Positions 26,541 through 36,026 of a DNA stretch of 64,000 bases are shown one piece after another. Position numbers and translations under genes: made by a program. A model generated the notes under the pieces. The model had not been told where the DNA came from, did no database searches, and saw only the letters and a list, made by a program, of their open reading frames with translations. Positions within the stretch are counted from its first letter, which is position 1, and each line of letters begins with the position of its first letter. This DNA comes from Paenibacillus sp. EZ-K15 (GTDB taxonomy: Bacteria > Bacillota > Bacilli > Paenibacillales > Paenibacillaceae), in assembly GCF_002573715.1 (NCBI RefSeq), contig NZ_PDHM01000012.1, positions 435,368-499,367 of the forward strand. Direction: 5' to 3'.

Positions 26541-27446
26541 TTATGGGCTAACAGGCTTCTTATGAGCCACTTGGTTCTTGTAAGTTAAGGGCGTCATGTT
26601 CATGGAATCTCGAAACTTGTCTATAAAATAGCTTGTGCTGTTAAAACCGACTCGATAACCGACATCTGTCACATTCGATTCAGGATCGTGAAGCAGCACC
26701 AGACTTTGTTTGATCCGATATTCGATGACATATTGCATCGGCGATGTATTTAGTATTTGCTTGAAATAACGGCAGGTTTCGGAGCGACTCAAGTTCCCCG
26801 CTTTTGCAATATCCTCCAATTTGATTTTCTCCGCATAATGCATATGGATCCAGTTCAGCATTTCCTTCATACGCTGGTTCTTTATTATTTCGGTCTGATT
26901 GTATTCCAGCTGAATTCCATTAAGCGTGAAGTTTCTCCATATGGATGCCAGATGTTCAACGATATGGATTTCATAGCAGGGTGGTTGTTGCTGGATGCAT
27001 GTGTTAATGGTCACAATGGAACTTAGAATATTATGCGCCCATGGTTCGGAGGGGGCAAGAAACAGAAAAGGCAGGTTTGTTGCATTGACGTAAGGATATA
27101 CATAGGTTGTAAATAATTCTTGGGGAAGGACAAACAAAGGCGCAACATTTAAACAAAGGTAAACACAGCCTGAATGATGCTGATCTTCGGCCATATGCAA
27201 GCTTCCGCTGTTTATAAATATGCCTTCGCCTTGTTTGACCACCTGCCGGTCTTCGTTGACGTGAAAGACAGCTGCTCCTTCAACAACATAAACAAACTGC
27301 AACTCGTTATGCCAATGAAGCGGTATATGACCGTGTATGTTTTGCTTAATGATGGTTTCATAGCAGGCAACGGGCAGCACAACGGTACGGTGGTCCGTAA
27401 GCTCTCTTAAGTTGTTCGTATCGATCATAATCTCTTTATGCTGCAA
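26541..27446 (-). CDS. AraC family regulator with N-terminal cupin
   Basis: This is a probable transcription activator of 301 residues. The N-terminal half is a cupin-like ligand pocket ([14 protein letters not shown] near residue 44; [13 protein letters not shown]). The C-terminal 100 residues form the two AraC helix-turn-helix units, with [19 protein letters not shown] and [21 protein letters not shown] 27446 follows GAGGTGG closely; an in-frame ATG lies six codons later. It is transcribed away from the EamA exporter gene with about 100 bases between, so it may control that gene. Confidence 0.88.
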   Translation of the reverse strand: MQHKEIMIDTNNLRELTDHRTVVLPVACYETIIKQNIHGHIPLHWHNELQFVYVVEGAAVFHVNEDRQVVKQGEGIFINSGSLHMAEDQHHSGCVYLCLNVAPLFVLPQELFTTYVYPYVNATNLPFLFLAPSEPWAHNILSSIVTINTCIQQQPPCYEIHIVEHLASIWRNFTLNGIQLEYNQTEIIKNQRMKEMLNWIHMHYAEKIKLEDIAKAGNLSRSETCRYFKQILNTSPMQYVIEYRIKQSLVLLHDPESNVTDVGYRVGFNSTSYFIDKFRDSMNMTPLTYKNQVAHKKPVSP

Positions 27447-27552
27447 GTTACCACCTCAATATTCTTATATTTTTATATCGTATTTTAATATCATAGCAGC
27501 AGACCAACATTTACAATATCAATATTATTATATTTTGAATGGGGTCATCAAC

Positions 27553-28503
27553 ATGGAAACAACTGAACGGAGGACGGGATTATTTCTTGTCATAATCGGA
27601 GCATTATGTTGGGGAGTAGGAGGGACCGTAGCGCAAAAGCTCATGCAGCATTACGCTATAGATGTGAATTGGCTCGTGACGACCCGTCTATGGTTAGCCG
27701 GCATTTTGTTGTTAGTCATACAGTTTTTAATAAAAGACCGTTCCCAGATATGGAGTATTTGGAAGAATGGTAAGGCCGCGATGCAATTGATTGTTTTCGG
27801 ATTGCTTGGCATGCTAGCGGTTCAATATACATATATGGCATCGATTAAACATGGAAATTCTGCTGTTGCGACACTATTACAGTATTTAGCACCTGTAATG
27901 ATCATCATGTACCTCTCTTTAAAGAAACGGACGCCGTTAACCGGACAAGATATGATTACAGCTTCGCTTGTTTTAATAGGTTGTTTCTTGTTGTTGTCCA
28001 ATGGCTCCATCTCACAGCTATCTGTGCCGACACTTGCGATCGTATGGGGAGTCCTATCCGGTCTTGCATTGGCCTTTTACACGATTTATGCAGTTCCTTT
28101 ACTGGAAGAATACGATTCGCTTGTAATTGTTGGCTGGGCCATGTTGATTGGAGGAAGTGCTCTTGCTTGGTTCCATCCGCCTTGGAGGATAGATCTGGAA
28201 GGTTTACAATTTGACGCTTATTTATATTTATTCTTCGTGATCGTATTCGGTACGATGATTGCATTTTGGTTCTACATCGAAAGTTTGCAAAGTCTTTCAC
28301 CGAAAGAAACAAGCTTGCTCGGAAGTCTCGAGCCGCTGGCGGCTGTATTAACAACCGTTTTTTGGTTGAAAGAGCCTTTCGGAGTTTTTCAGTGGGTTGG
28401 GACGGCCTGTATTATCGGAATGATTTTGTTATTGGCACTGAACAAAAAAACGATTGTAAAAGAAAAAACAAGCAAGGAGCCGTTTAACATGACAGAGCGT
28501 TGA
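27553..28503 (+). CDS. EamA/DMT family transporter
   Basis: The 316-residue protein has ten predicted membrane helices in two EamA repeats (about residues 10-140 and 155-290), the usual design of drug/metabolite exporters. The second repeat ends with the typical [19 protein letters not shown] segment. ATG 27553 is used because upstream starts fall in the divergent regulator's promoter; ATGGGGTC lies about ten bases before it. The substrate cannot be named from sequence. The divergent AraC regulator suggests inducible expression. Confidence 0.85.
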   Translation: METTERRTGLFLVIIGALCWGVGGTVAQKLMQHYAIDVNWLVTTRLWLAGILLLVIQFLIKDRSQIWSIWKNGKAAMQLIVFGLLGMLAVQYTYMASIKHGNSAVATLLQYLAPVMIIMYLSLKKRTPLTGQDMITASLVLIGCFLLLSNGSISQLSVPTLAIVWGVLSGLALAFYTIYAVPLLEEYDSLVIVGWAMLIGGSALAWFHPPWRIDLEGLQFDAYLYLFFVIVFGTMIAFWFYIESLQSLSPKETSLLGSLEPLAAVLTTVFWLKEPFGVFQWVGTACIIGMILLLALNKKTIVKEKTSKEPFNMTER

Positions 28504-28612
28504 GGCTAAGCGAACTTGAGAAGCCGGGAATCCATGCCGGGCTTCGTGCAATAACTTGAATAGGATAAAAGACAGTTTCAAGGCCAGATTTGATCCTGCA
28601 TCCATGTATACC

Positions 28613-28645
28613 AAGAACGCCCTTAACCGGGGCGTTCTTTTTTTT
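28613..28645 (+). terminator. Terminator between the EamA gene and ctaA
   Basis: AAGAACGCCC and GGGCGTTCTT form a perfect ten-base stem with a seven-base loop and a long T-run. It isolates ctaA from the upstream gene. Confidence 0.88.
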
Positions 28646-28784
28646 GTCAACAACGTGAAGCGGATGGCCGGAAACAGCCCCATAATGGAGGGTCACGGAT
28701 CATGTGTAATTCTTTATCCTGTGCAATGGGATAGGTCTTGAACCTTGTACCTGTTCCAACATTAAATTCAGACACAAGAGGTGG

Positions 28785-29711
28785 ATGATATTGTTCGTAG
28801 TAGCCTTAAAGCACCGTTTGCTGGTATGGTCCTCATTTCTCGGTATGTTCTTAGTATTGCTGGCTGGGGCGCTTGTAACCAAGACTGGATCCGGCCTTGG
28901 TTGTGGCGATGATTGGCCGCTTTGCAACGGGAAATTCATCCCGGCTTATACACTGGAATCCATGATTGAATATTCGCACCGGATGATAACCGGCGTGGTC
29001 GGAATTCTGGTGCTTGCCACTTATATCGTGATCCGGAAATATTACCGGGGCCATAGGGAGGCGAGTTATTATGCTGGCGGTACTTTATTGTTCACCGTGA
29101 TTCAAGCTCTAATGGGGGCCGCGGCTGTCATGTGGCCGCAGCAGCCGGCGGTCATGGCACTTCATTTTGGGATTTCCTTGTTTGCAGTGGCCAGCAGTAT
29201 GCTGCTCGTGGTATGGATGCGTGGACTCCATAGAGCACAGGATTATCGTACTAACGTTACGGTTCCGCGATCTATCCGCTTCTTGGGCTGGGGGATCTGG
29301 CTGTATAGCTGCGGCGTGGTATACCTTGGTGCCTATATCCGGCATACGGAGTCAGAGGCCGGCTGTATGGGCTGGCCGCTATGTAATGGCCAGGTCATAC
29401 CGTATCTGGGCGGAGCTTCCGGCATTGTCTTTCTTCATCGGGTCGCCGCAGCGGTTTTACTAATATGGCTGATTCTTCTGCTTGTAGCTGTAAGAAGTTA
29501 TGAGACAAGGGTGCGTTCAACAGGTCTGACAACGCTGGTAACCGGTCTTAATCTCGTAGTGCTAGCACAAATTTTAAGCGGGGCGTGGCTGACGCTAGCC
29601 ATGAACAATCATCATATTTTTATTTTTGCAAGTCTTGTTCACAATGTGTTAGCGACCTTGCTCTTTAGCATGCTCACGGTTTTTGGGATTCGTACATGGA
29701 AGAGAAGATGA
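28785..29711 (+). CDS. ctaA: Heme A synthase (COX15/CtaA)
   Basis: CtaA oxidises heme O to heme A for aa3-type oxidases. The 308-residue protein has eight membrane helices and the two cysteine pairs of Gram-positive CtaA: GCGDDWPLCNG (Cys40, Cys47) and GCMGWPLCNG in the second half, plus conserved His residues (YSHRMITG; FLHRVAA). ATG 28785 is listed, but TTG 28791 is better spaced from AAGAGGTGG and may be the true start. It stands upstream of qoxABCD-ctaB, so both heme A steps are encoded near their oxidase. Confidence 0.93.
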   Translation: MILFVVALKHRLLVWSSFLGMFLVLLAGALVTKTGSGLGCGDDWPLCNGKFIPAYTLESMIEYSHRMITGVVGILVLATYIVIRKYYRGHREASYYAGGTLLFTVIQALMGAAAVMWPQQPAVMALHFGISLFAVASSMLLVVWMRGLHRAQDYRTNVTVPRSIRFLGWGIWLYSCGVVYLGAYIRHTESEAGCMGWPLCNGQVIPYLGGASGIVFLHRVAAAVLLIWLILLLVAVRSYETRVRSTGLTTLVTGLNLVVLAQILSGAWLTLAMNNHHIFIFASLVHNVLATLLFSMLTVFGIRTWKRR

Positions 29712-29863
29712 GACGTAAAGACGAAAAATCTGAATTTGTATGTGAAATTTGTTACAGAATCTTGAACTTGGCCTGCATATTTAGTGAACGAACGGCTGGT
29801 GACACCAACTGCCTTGTCAACTAAAGTAAGTCAGGACAAGTGAGCAGATTGGAGCTGAATGTA

Positions 29864-30784
29864 ATGAAACGACCCAAAACACTTCGAATCATGGGGTTAG
29901 CGGTTCTGCTGACCATCATGCTGCTGGCCATGACCGGATGCAGCGAGAACATCATTATTTTGAATCCGAAAGGACCCATTGCCGAGCAGCAGCGCGATTT
30001 GATGATCATCTCGACCTTGCTGTGCAGCATTGTCATCGTTCCGGTGTTGATACTGACAGCCGTCATTGTGTGGCGGTACCGGGACAAAAAGGGAAGGAAA
30101 GCAGCGTATACCCCGGAGTGGGAGCATAGCACAAAGCTGGAACTGATTTGGTGGGGAATTCCCATCTTGATCATATTGACGCTGGCAATTATCACGGTAA
30201 AAGCAACGTATGCACTGGAACCGTCGAAGCCCATTGCTTCCAGTGAGAAACCGCTGACCGTACAGGTAACCTCCTTGAACTGGAAATGGCTGTTTCAGTA
30301 CCCCGAGCAGGGCATAGCATCGGTCAATGAGTTGAAGATTCCGGAAGACGTGCCTGTCCGCTTCGAGATTACGGCCGATTCGCCAATGAACTCGTTCTGG
30401 ATTCCGCAGCTTGGCGGCCAGATGTACGCGATGTCGGGGATGGCGATGACGCTGTATTTGCAAGCCGATGAGGCTGGGGATTATTGGGGGTCCGGCGCGA
30501 ACTTTACGGGCACGGATTTTGCCAAGATGTATTTTGATGTGGAGGCCACCTCCAAGGAGGAGTTTGACGCATGGGTGGAGGAAGTGAAGGCAGAGTCGCC
30601 CAAGCTGACATTGGAGGGCTACAAACAGCTGAGGGAGCCGTCCGCATCCGAGGTTCATACGTATTCCGCTTTTCCGGAAGGGTTGTTCGAGATGACGGTG
30701 ACAAAATATGCCGCTTCCCACAACCATGGTTTGTCATGGAAAAACACGCAAAACTTCAATTTCGAGGACCAGGTGACTAGGTAA
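29864..30784 (+). CDS. qoxA: Cytochrome aa3 quinol oxidase subunit II
   Basis: Subunit II of the terminal menaquinol oxidase. The 306-residue precursor is a lipoprotein (lipobox MTGC, Cys26) with two membrane helices and an extracellular cupredoxin domain. The domain keeps NSFWIPQLGGQMYAMSGM but has no Cys or His in the CuA positions, so electrons come from quinol rather than cytochrome c. ATG 29864 follows GGAG by nine bases. It heads qoxABCD-ctaB. Confidence 0.93.
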   Translation: MKRPKTLRIMGLAVLLTIMLLAMTGCSENIIILNPKGPIAEQQRDLMIISTLLCSIVIVPVLILTAVIVWRYRDKKGRKAAYTPEWEHSTKLELIWWGIPILIILTLAIITVKATYALEPSKPIASSEKPLTVQVTSLNWKWLFQYPEQGIASVNELKIPEDVPVRFEITADSPMNSFWIPQLGGQMYAMSGMAMTLYLQADEAGDYWGSGANFTGTDFAKMYFDVEATSKEEFDAWVEEVKAESPKLTLEGYKQLREPSASEVHTYSAFPEGLFEMTVTKYAASHNHGLSWKNTQNFNFEDQVTR

Positions 30785-30798
30785 GGAGAGAGCTTCTA

Positions 30799-32772
30799 AT
30801 GTGGGAAAAGATAAAAGAATTTGCTTCCGGATTTTTCGTGACGGGCGATCCGTTAATCTATGGCGCGGATGTCACCATCGTTCTAACGTTGATCGCCATT
30901 GTAAGCGGCTTGACGTACTTCAAGAAGTGGAAGTGGTTATGGCGGGATTGGCTGACCACTGTCGATCATAAAAAAATCGGCATTATGTACATTTTGTCCG
31001 CATTCCTGATGCTGTTTCGGGGCGGAGTAGACGCGCTTCTCATGAGGGCGCAGCTGGCAATGCCGGAGCTTGATTTGTTGCCGCCGGATCATTATAACCA
31101 GATCTTCACCACGCATGGGGTGATCATGATTCTGTTCATGGCCATGCCGTTCATGTTCGGTTTGTTTAACATCATGGTGCCGCTGCAGCTCGGAGCTAGA
31201 GACGTAGCCTATCCGTTTCTGAATTCGCTCAGCTTCTGGCTGTTCTTCTCAGGGGCGATGCTGTTTAACCTGTCGTTTGTCATTGGTGGCTCGCCCGACG
31301 CCGGGTGGCTGGCGTATCCGCCTTATTCGGGTTCCATGTACAATCCGGGTGTAGGGCAGGACTTTTATATATGGGGAATCCAAATCTCGGGGCTCGGCAG
31401 CTTGATGACCGGGGTTAACTTCCTGGTGACGATTCTGAAAATGCGGGCGCCGGGCATGAAACTTATGAAAATGCCGATGTTTTCCTGGTCGGTCCTATCC
31501 AGCTGCATCGCCATTATATTTTCGTTTCCGATTTTGACGGCAACGCTGGCACTGCTATTCCTGGATCGTTATGCCGGGGCGCATTTCTTCACGCTTGACG
31601 GCGGGGGGAACCCGATGATGTATATCAACCTGATCTGGATGTGGGGACATCCTGAGGTGTATATCATTGTCCTGCCGGCCTTCGGCATATTTTCAGAGAT
31701 CGTCTCCACGTTCTCGAAGAAAAAGCTGTTCGGCTACAAGTCCATGGTGTGGGCGATGATGATCATCAGCGTCCTGTCTTTTCTGGTATGGGCCCACCAT
31801 TTCTTTACGATGGGGTCAGGCGCGGACGTCAATGCTTTCTTTGCTTTAACAACCATGCTGATCGCAATCCCAACTGGCGTGAAAGTGTTCAACTGGCTGT
31901 TCACCATGTTCCGTGGAAAAATCACGTTCGAAACGCCGATGTTATGGACGATTGGATTCATTCCATGTTTTATCGTAGGGGGGTTGACCGGGGTTCTGTT
32001 ATCTGTAGCTCCGGCGGATTTTCAGTTCCATAACAGTTACTTTCTGGTCGCGCATTTCCATCAGGTGATTATTGGGGGTGTCGTATTCGGTTACTTTGCC
32101 GGGCTGTACTATTGGTGGCCGAAAATGTTTGGCTTCAAGCTGAACGAACGCATCGGGAAGTGGGCATTCTGGTTCTGGAACATCGGTTTCTATTGCTGCT
32201 TCATGCCGCAGTATGTGCTCGGTCTGATGGGAATGACCCGCCGGGTCGTTTCGTATAGCTGGGACAAAGGCTGGTGGGAGCTGAATCTGGTGTCCACGAT
32301 CGGTGCCGTGCTCATGGCGATTGCCTTTCTGTTTCAGGTTTGGCAGATCGTGGATGGGTTTAAGCACCAGGCAAAGAACCGGGATACCACGGGGGATCCG
32401 TGGAATGGCCGTACGCTCGAGTGGTCCATTCCTTCGCCGGCACCGGTCTACAACTTTGCCGTATTGCCGAACGTCTCCCATCAAGACGAATGGTGGGAGC
32501 AGAAACAAGCGTCAGGGGAACATCGGACCAAGAAACAGCACCTGGAACCGATTCATATGCCTAGAAATTCCGGTGTTCCGATTGTTATGTCGGCTTTCTG
32601 GTTTATAGCAGGGTTTGGCTTCATATTCGATTGGACCGGATTTATCTATACCGGATTGGCAGGCGTGGTAGGCTGTTTACTATATCATTCCTTTAATTAT
32701 GACACGGATTATTATATTCCGGTTGACGAAATCGAGCGAACTGAAGCTGCCATAAGGAAGGTGAATATCTAA
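30799..32772 (+). CDS. qoxB: Cytochrome aa3 quinol oxidase subunit I
   Basis: This is the catalytic subunit carrying both hemes and CuB, reducing oxygen to water and pumping protons. The 657-residue protein has about 14-15 membrane helices. Visible ligands are THGVIMILF (low-spin heme His), WMWGHPEVYI (CuB His and cross-linked Tyr), AHHFF (CuB His pair) and HFHQVI (heme ligands). The segment RGGVDALLMRAQLAMP matches the quinol-site region of B. subtilis QoxB. TAAGGAGAG precedes the ATG. Confidence 0.97.
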   Translation: MWEKIKEFASGFFVTGDPLIYGADVTIVLTLIAIVSGLTYFKKWKWLWRDWLTTVDHKKIGIMYILSAFLMLFRGGVDALLMRAQLAMPELDLLPPDHYNQIFTTHGVIMILFMAMPFMFGLFNIMVPLQLGARDVAYPFLNSLSFWLFFSGAMLFNLSFVIGGSPDAGWLAYPPYSGSMYNPGVGQDFYIWGIQISGLGSLMTGVNFLVTILKMRAPGMKLMKMPMFSWSVLSSCIAIIFSFPILTATLALLFLDRYAGAHFFTLDGGGNPMMYINLIWMWGHPEVYIIVLPAFGIFSEIVSTFSKKKLFGYKSMVWAMMIISVLSFLVWAHHFFTMGSGADVNAFFALTTMLIAIPTGVKVFNWLFTMFRGKITFETPMLWTIGFIPCFIVGGLTGVLLSVAPADFQFHNSYFLVAHFHQVIIGGVVFGYFAGLYYWWPKMFGFKLNERIGKWAFWFWNIGFYCCFMPQYVLGLMGMTRRVVSYSWDKGWWELNLVSTIGAVLMAIAFLFQVWQIVDGFKHQAKNRDTTGDPWNGRTLEWSIPSPAPVYNFAVLPNVSHQDEWWEQKQASGEHRTKKQHLEPIHMPRNSGVPIVMSAFWFIAGFGFIFDWTGFIYTGLAGVVGCLLYHSFNYDTDYYIPVDEIERTEAAIRKVNI

Positions 32773-33398
32773 TGGCTGAGTCCCAAATATCAGAACCCAT
32801 AACTGAAGCACACTTGCAGGAAGCACATCATGACCATCCGGATATGGAGGAAGTACGAACGTTCGGCTTCTGGATTTATCTCATGACCGACGTTATTATA
32901 TTTGGCACATTGTTTGCCACCTACATTGTTCTGCAACGCAACACGGACGGAGGTCCGGGACCCGCAGACCTGTTTCAGATGGGCGGAATTATAGCCAGTA
33001 CGTTCATATTGCTTGCGAGCAGTTATACTTGCGGCCTTGCGCTGCTATCGATGCACAAGCATAACGTTAAAGGCCTCATATCCTGGCTGGCGATTACAGC
33101 TGGGCTGGGCGCCATATTTATCGGGATGGAGATTGCTGAATTCAATCATCTGGTACATGAAGGCGCGACGATAGGAACCAGTGCATTTTTATCCGCCTTC
33201 TTCACGTTGGTGGGAACGCATGGATTGCACGTATTGTTCGGACTGGTCTGGATGATCGCCCTGATCCTTCAGATCGCCAAGCGGGGAATTACCCCCGTGA
33301 CCAAACGGAAGGTCAATGTGATCAGCTTGTTCTGGCATTTTCTCGATGTGGTATGGATCTTTGTATTTACAGTCGTGTACTTAATGGGGGTGAGTTAA
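32772..33398 (+). CDS. qoxC: Quinol oxidase subunit III
   Basis: Subunit III stabilises the oxidase core and lacks cofactors. The 208-residue protein has five predicted membrane helices and the family segments GFWIYLMTD near residue 34, FFTLVGTHGLHVLFGL near 140 and FWHFLDVVWIFVFTVVYL at the end. Its ATG shares one base with the qoxB stop, so translation is coupled. Confidence 0.93.
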   Translation: MAESQISEPITEAHLQEAHHDHPDMEEVRTFGFWIYLMTDVIIFGTLFATYIVLQRNTDGGPGPADLFQMGGIIASTFILLASSYTCGLALLSMHKHNVKGLISWLAITAGLGAIFIGMEIAEFNHLVHEGATIGTSAFLSAFFTLVGTHGLHVLFGLVWMIALILQIAKRGITPVTKRKVNVISLFWHFLDVVWIFVFTVVYLMGVS

Positions 33399-33399
33399 T

Positions 33400-33723
33400 A
33401 TGGTGCCGTCCAATACGCATCAAGCCCCGGAAGGGCACGGTTCTTTCAAATCGTATACCATCGGATTCATCTGCTCGATCATTCTGACACTTATTCCTAT
33501 CATAATTGTCATGAATGACTGGTTGGATGGAACCTGGAACACCGTTGTGTTGATGATTGCGGCCGTGCTGCAGCTCATGGTTCAGCTCTTATTCTTCATG
33601 CACTTACGTGAAGAGAATAAGCCGAGGTACAACCTGATCTCGCTGGTTCTGGGCCTGGTCATTTTGCTGGTCATCGTAGCAGGGTCCATGTGGATCATGC
33701 TGTACAACATGGTGGCTGTATGA
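33400..33723 (+). CDS. qoxD: Quinol oxidase subunit IV
   Basis: The product is a small accessory subunit of 107 residues with three membrane helices, typical of QoxD/CyoD, including the motif LMVQLLFFMHLREENK around residue 62-77. It follows qoxC by one base and overlaps ctaB (ATGA). Confidence 0.9.
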   Translation: MVPSNTHQAPEGHGSFKSYTIGFICSIILTLIPIIIVMNDWLDGTWNTVVLMIAAVLQLMVQLLFFMHLREENKPRYNLISLVLGLVILLVIVAGSMWIMLYNMVAV

Positions 33724-34592
33724 GGAAGCGCACCGTACTGGGAGATTGGATACAGCTCGTCAAACCGCGCATTATCCAGCTAAATCTGGTTGCAGCATTC
33801 GGAGGCTACTGGCTGGCTTCTAAATGGGTCATAGACTGGGGATTGTTATGCTGGATGCTGCTTGGTACAACGCTAACGATGGCATCTTCCTGTATCTTCA
33901 ATAATATTTGGGATCATAAATTGGACCGCAAAATGGTTCGAACGAACGGCAGGCCTCTTGCCACGGGGCGGATTCAGTTAACCCATGCCTTATGGTGTGC
34001 TCTGGTCCTTGGTATCTTAGGAGAATGGATCCTGTTCTTAAACGTGAACCGGATTGCAGGTTGGCTCGGTTTGCTGGGGATGTTCTTTTATATTGTCATA
34101 TACACGGTGTGGCTTAAACGGAAGTCAACCTGGAGTACCGCTGTCGGTGGCGTATCGGGAGCGGTTCCGCCGGTTATCGGATACTGTGCCAGTACGGGAA
34201 CGGTAGATATCGGAGCTGTTTTGTTATTCTGCTTGCTGTTTTTGTGGCAGCCCGCGCATTTTTGGTCGCTGGCCATCCGGCGGGTGGAGGAGTACAGAGC
34301 GGCTGGTTTTCCTTTACTTCCTGTACGAAAAGGGGTCAGGCGCACCAAGCTGCAGATGATTCCTTATGTAACGCTGCTGCTCCCAACCGTCATTTTACTG
34401 TACGTTACCGGTTTTTCCGGTCCCGTATTCCTGACAGTGTCTGTGATCGGTGGCGTTATATGGCTATGGCATACGCTGCGCGGAATGATCGTTTCACTGG
34501 ATGAACGCTGGGCCAGGACCAATTTTCTGATTTCCGTGAATTATTTGATGATTGTGTTCATTGTTATGATTCTGGATACGCCTGCGATTTAA
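33720..34592 (+). CDS. ctaB: Protoheme IX farnesyltransferase (heme O synthase)
   Basis: CtaB attaches a farnesyl chain to heme B, giving heme O, the substrate of CtaA. The 290-residue membrane protein has the UbiA-type Asp-rich motif NNIWDHKLDRKM near residue 60 and a second polar loop (RRVEEYRAAGFPLLP). The start overlaps the qoxD stop by ATGA; longer in-frame starts would lie inside qoxD. Its presence at the end of qoxABCD supports a heme A-containing (aa3) oxidase. Confidence 0.93.
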   Translation: MRKRTVLGDWIQLVKPRIIQLNLVAAFGGYWLASKWVIDWGLLCWMLLGTTLTMASSCIFNNIWDHKLDRKMVRTNGRPLATGRIQLTHALWCALVLGILGEWILFLNVNRIAGWLGLLGMFFYIVIYTVWLKRKSTWSTAVGGVSGAVPPVIGYCASTGTVDIGAVLLFCLLFLWQPAHFWSLAIRRVEEYRAAGFPLLPVRKGVRRTKLQMIPYVTLLLPTVILLYVTGFSGPVFLTVSVIGGVIWLWHTLRGMIVSLDERWARTNFLISVNYLMIVFIVMILDTPAI

Positions 34593-34623
34593 TGAAAAGC
34601 ATTGCAAAAACGAGGTGAGGCTT

Positions 34624-35025
34624 ATGAGGAGACTAGGGTTATTTGTCCTTTTGGCGTGTGTACTTCTGTTAGTGTCGTGTTCTCCGGCTCCTGCGTCCGA
34701 TCCAGAGGTTGAAGCATTGATTCAGGTTGATCTGATTTTACCGACCGGCCCGGTGGAGACCTTGCAATCGGTTCCCTTTGAGGCGCGAGTGACGCAAGGT
34801 GAAGAACCGGTAGCAGACGCGCAAGAGGTGAGTTTTGAATTCCGGCTGGTCGGTCAGGACGAACATGATTTGATCGACGCTAATCATGTTGAAAACGGCA
34901 GTTACCGGATCGATAAGACATTTGAAGCGGAAGGGACCTATGAAGTGACTGCGCATGTTACGGCAAGAGGCATGCATGTGATGCCGAAGAAAGAGATCGT
35001 TGTAGGAAATCCGGGGAAAAAGTGA
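34624..35025 (+). CDS. FixH/YtkA-like domain lipoprotein
   Basis: This is a secreted lipoprotein of 133 residues with lipobox VSC (Cys19). The mature part is a single beta-sandwich like the YtkA/FixH domains found beside oxidase and copper genes; AEGTYEVTAHVTARGMHVMPKKEI resembles their C-terminal strand pair, split here as AEGTYEVTAHVTARG followed by MHVMPKKEI. GAGGTGAGG precedes ATG 34624. Function is inferred only from position between ctaB and the cytochrome c gene; it may help supply copper to the oxidase. Confidence 0.65.
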   Translation: MRRLGLFVLLACVLLLVSCSPAPASDPEVEALIQVDLILPTGPVETLQSVPFEARVTQGEEPVADAQEVSFEFRLVGQDEHDLIDANHVENGSYRIDKTFEAEGTYEVTAHVTARGMHVMPKKEIVVGNPGKK

Positions 35026-35062
35026 ACTTAAGGTTGCCATGATCCGGTAAGAAGGGTGGCAG

Positions 35063-35428
35063 ATGAAGTTGATCCGAAAATATATATGGATTGTTGTCAT
35101 GCTGGCTATGCTGACGTTGTCTGCATGCAGTGAACGGACCGAGGATGATTCGGTGCTTCGTGCCAGCATCGCCACAACGGAGGATGAAGAGGCGGTTGCG
35201 CTGTACAAGAGCCAGTGCCTGTCATGCCATGCCGTCGACTTAAGCGGAAGGGTTGGCCCAAGTCTGAAGGATGTCGGGACGAGGCTATCTGAGGATCAAA
35301 TCGCGGATATCGTAATGGAGGGTTATCAAGGCATGCCATCATATAAAAAGATTCTGGAGGAGAGCGAGATCAAGTCCATTGCGATGTGGCTTTCGAACAT
35401 GAAGGAGCAACAGGAGGGGGATACATGA
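35063..35428 (+). CDS. Lipoprotein cytochrome c (monoheme, c551-type)
   Basis: The product is a membrane-anchored small c-type cytochrome. The 121-residue precursor has lipobox LSAC (Cys22), the heme-binding motif CLSCH at residues 52-56 and a probable axial Met91 in GYQGMPSY. It overlaps the Sco gene by ATGA. The adjacent oxidase lacks CuA and should not need a cytochrome c donor, so its electron partner is unclear. Confidence 0.88.
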   Translation: MKLIRKYIWIVVMLAMLTLSACSERTEDDSVLRASIATTEDEEAVALYKSQCLSCHAVDLSGRVGPSLKDVGTRLSEDQIADIVMEGYQGMPSYKKILEESEIKSIAMWLSNMKEQQEGDT

Positions 35429-36000
35429 AAAAGATTGTGTTTATAGGCGTAATCATGGTGTTCATGTTGGTGGCAGCCGCATGCGGCAACTCTAAACCAA
35501 GTCAGCTGAGCATTCCGATCCAGCCTTTTGAATATATCAACCAAGATGAAGAGCCGATTTCTTTAGCCGATCTGGAAGGCAAGGTATGGATCGCAGACTT
35601 TGTGTTCACGCGGTGCATTACGGTATGTCCGACCATGACCGCTAATATGGCCGAGCTGCAGCAGCGGCTGGATGACGCGGGGCTTGAAGCCACGCTGGTA
35701 TCTTTTTCGGTGGATCCCGAGCGGGATGACCCTGCAGCACTGAAGGGCTATCTGAGTAAATTCGATGCGAATTTCACGAACTGGCATGCGTTAACAGGCT
35801 ATACGTTTGATGAAATTAAAACGTTTGTGCTGCAATCCTTCAAAGCGCCTATCGCCATGGATACTGCAGCGGATCAGGTCATCCATGGGACGTCCTTCTA
35901 CTTGGTCGATCCATCAGGTACAGTCGTTGCAAAGTATGATGGTAACACGGATCCTCCATATGACAAGATCCTGAAGGACGTCAAATCGCTGCTGAAGTAG
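35425..36000 (+). CDS. SCO1/SenC family copper-binding thioredoxin-fold protein
   Basis: Sco proteins deliver copper to, or reduce, the CuA site of cytochrome c oxidase; some serve in redox defence. The 191-residue lipoprotein has a lipobox-like AAAC (Cys20) and the copper ligands CITVCP (Cys64, Cys68) and His154 in VIHGTSF. GGAGGGGG precedes the ATG, which overlaps the cytochrome c stop. With a CuA-less oxidase upstream, its client may be encoded elsewhere. Confidence 0.9.
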   Translation: MKKIVFIGVIMVFMLVAAACGNSKPSQLSIPIQPFEYINQDEEPISLADLEGKVWIADFVFTRCITVCPTMTANMAELQQRLDDAGLEATLVSFSVDPERDDPAALKGYLSKFDANFTNWHALTGYTFDEIKTFVLQSFKAPIAMDTAADQVIHGTSFYLVDPSGTVVAKYDGNTDPPYDKILKDVKSLLK

Positions 36001-36026
36001 CGGCGAATATCGTGAGGTGGAGTGAG

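Noticed and set aside
28515-28540. Imperfect hairpin GAAGCCGGG...CCGGGCTTC after the EamA gene
   Set aside because: It is imperfect and lacks a T-run; the better terminator is at 28613.
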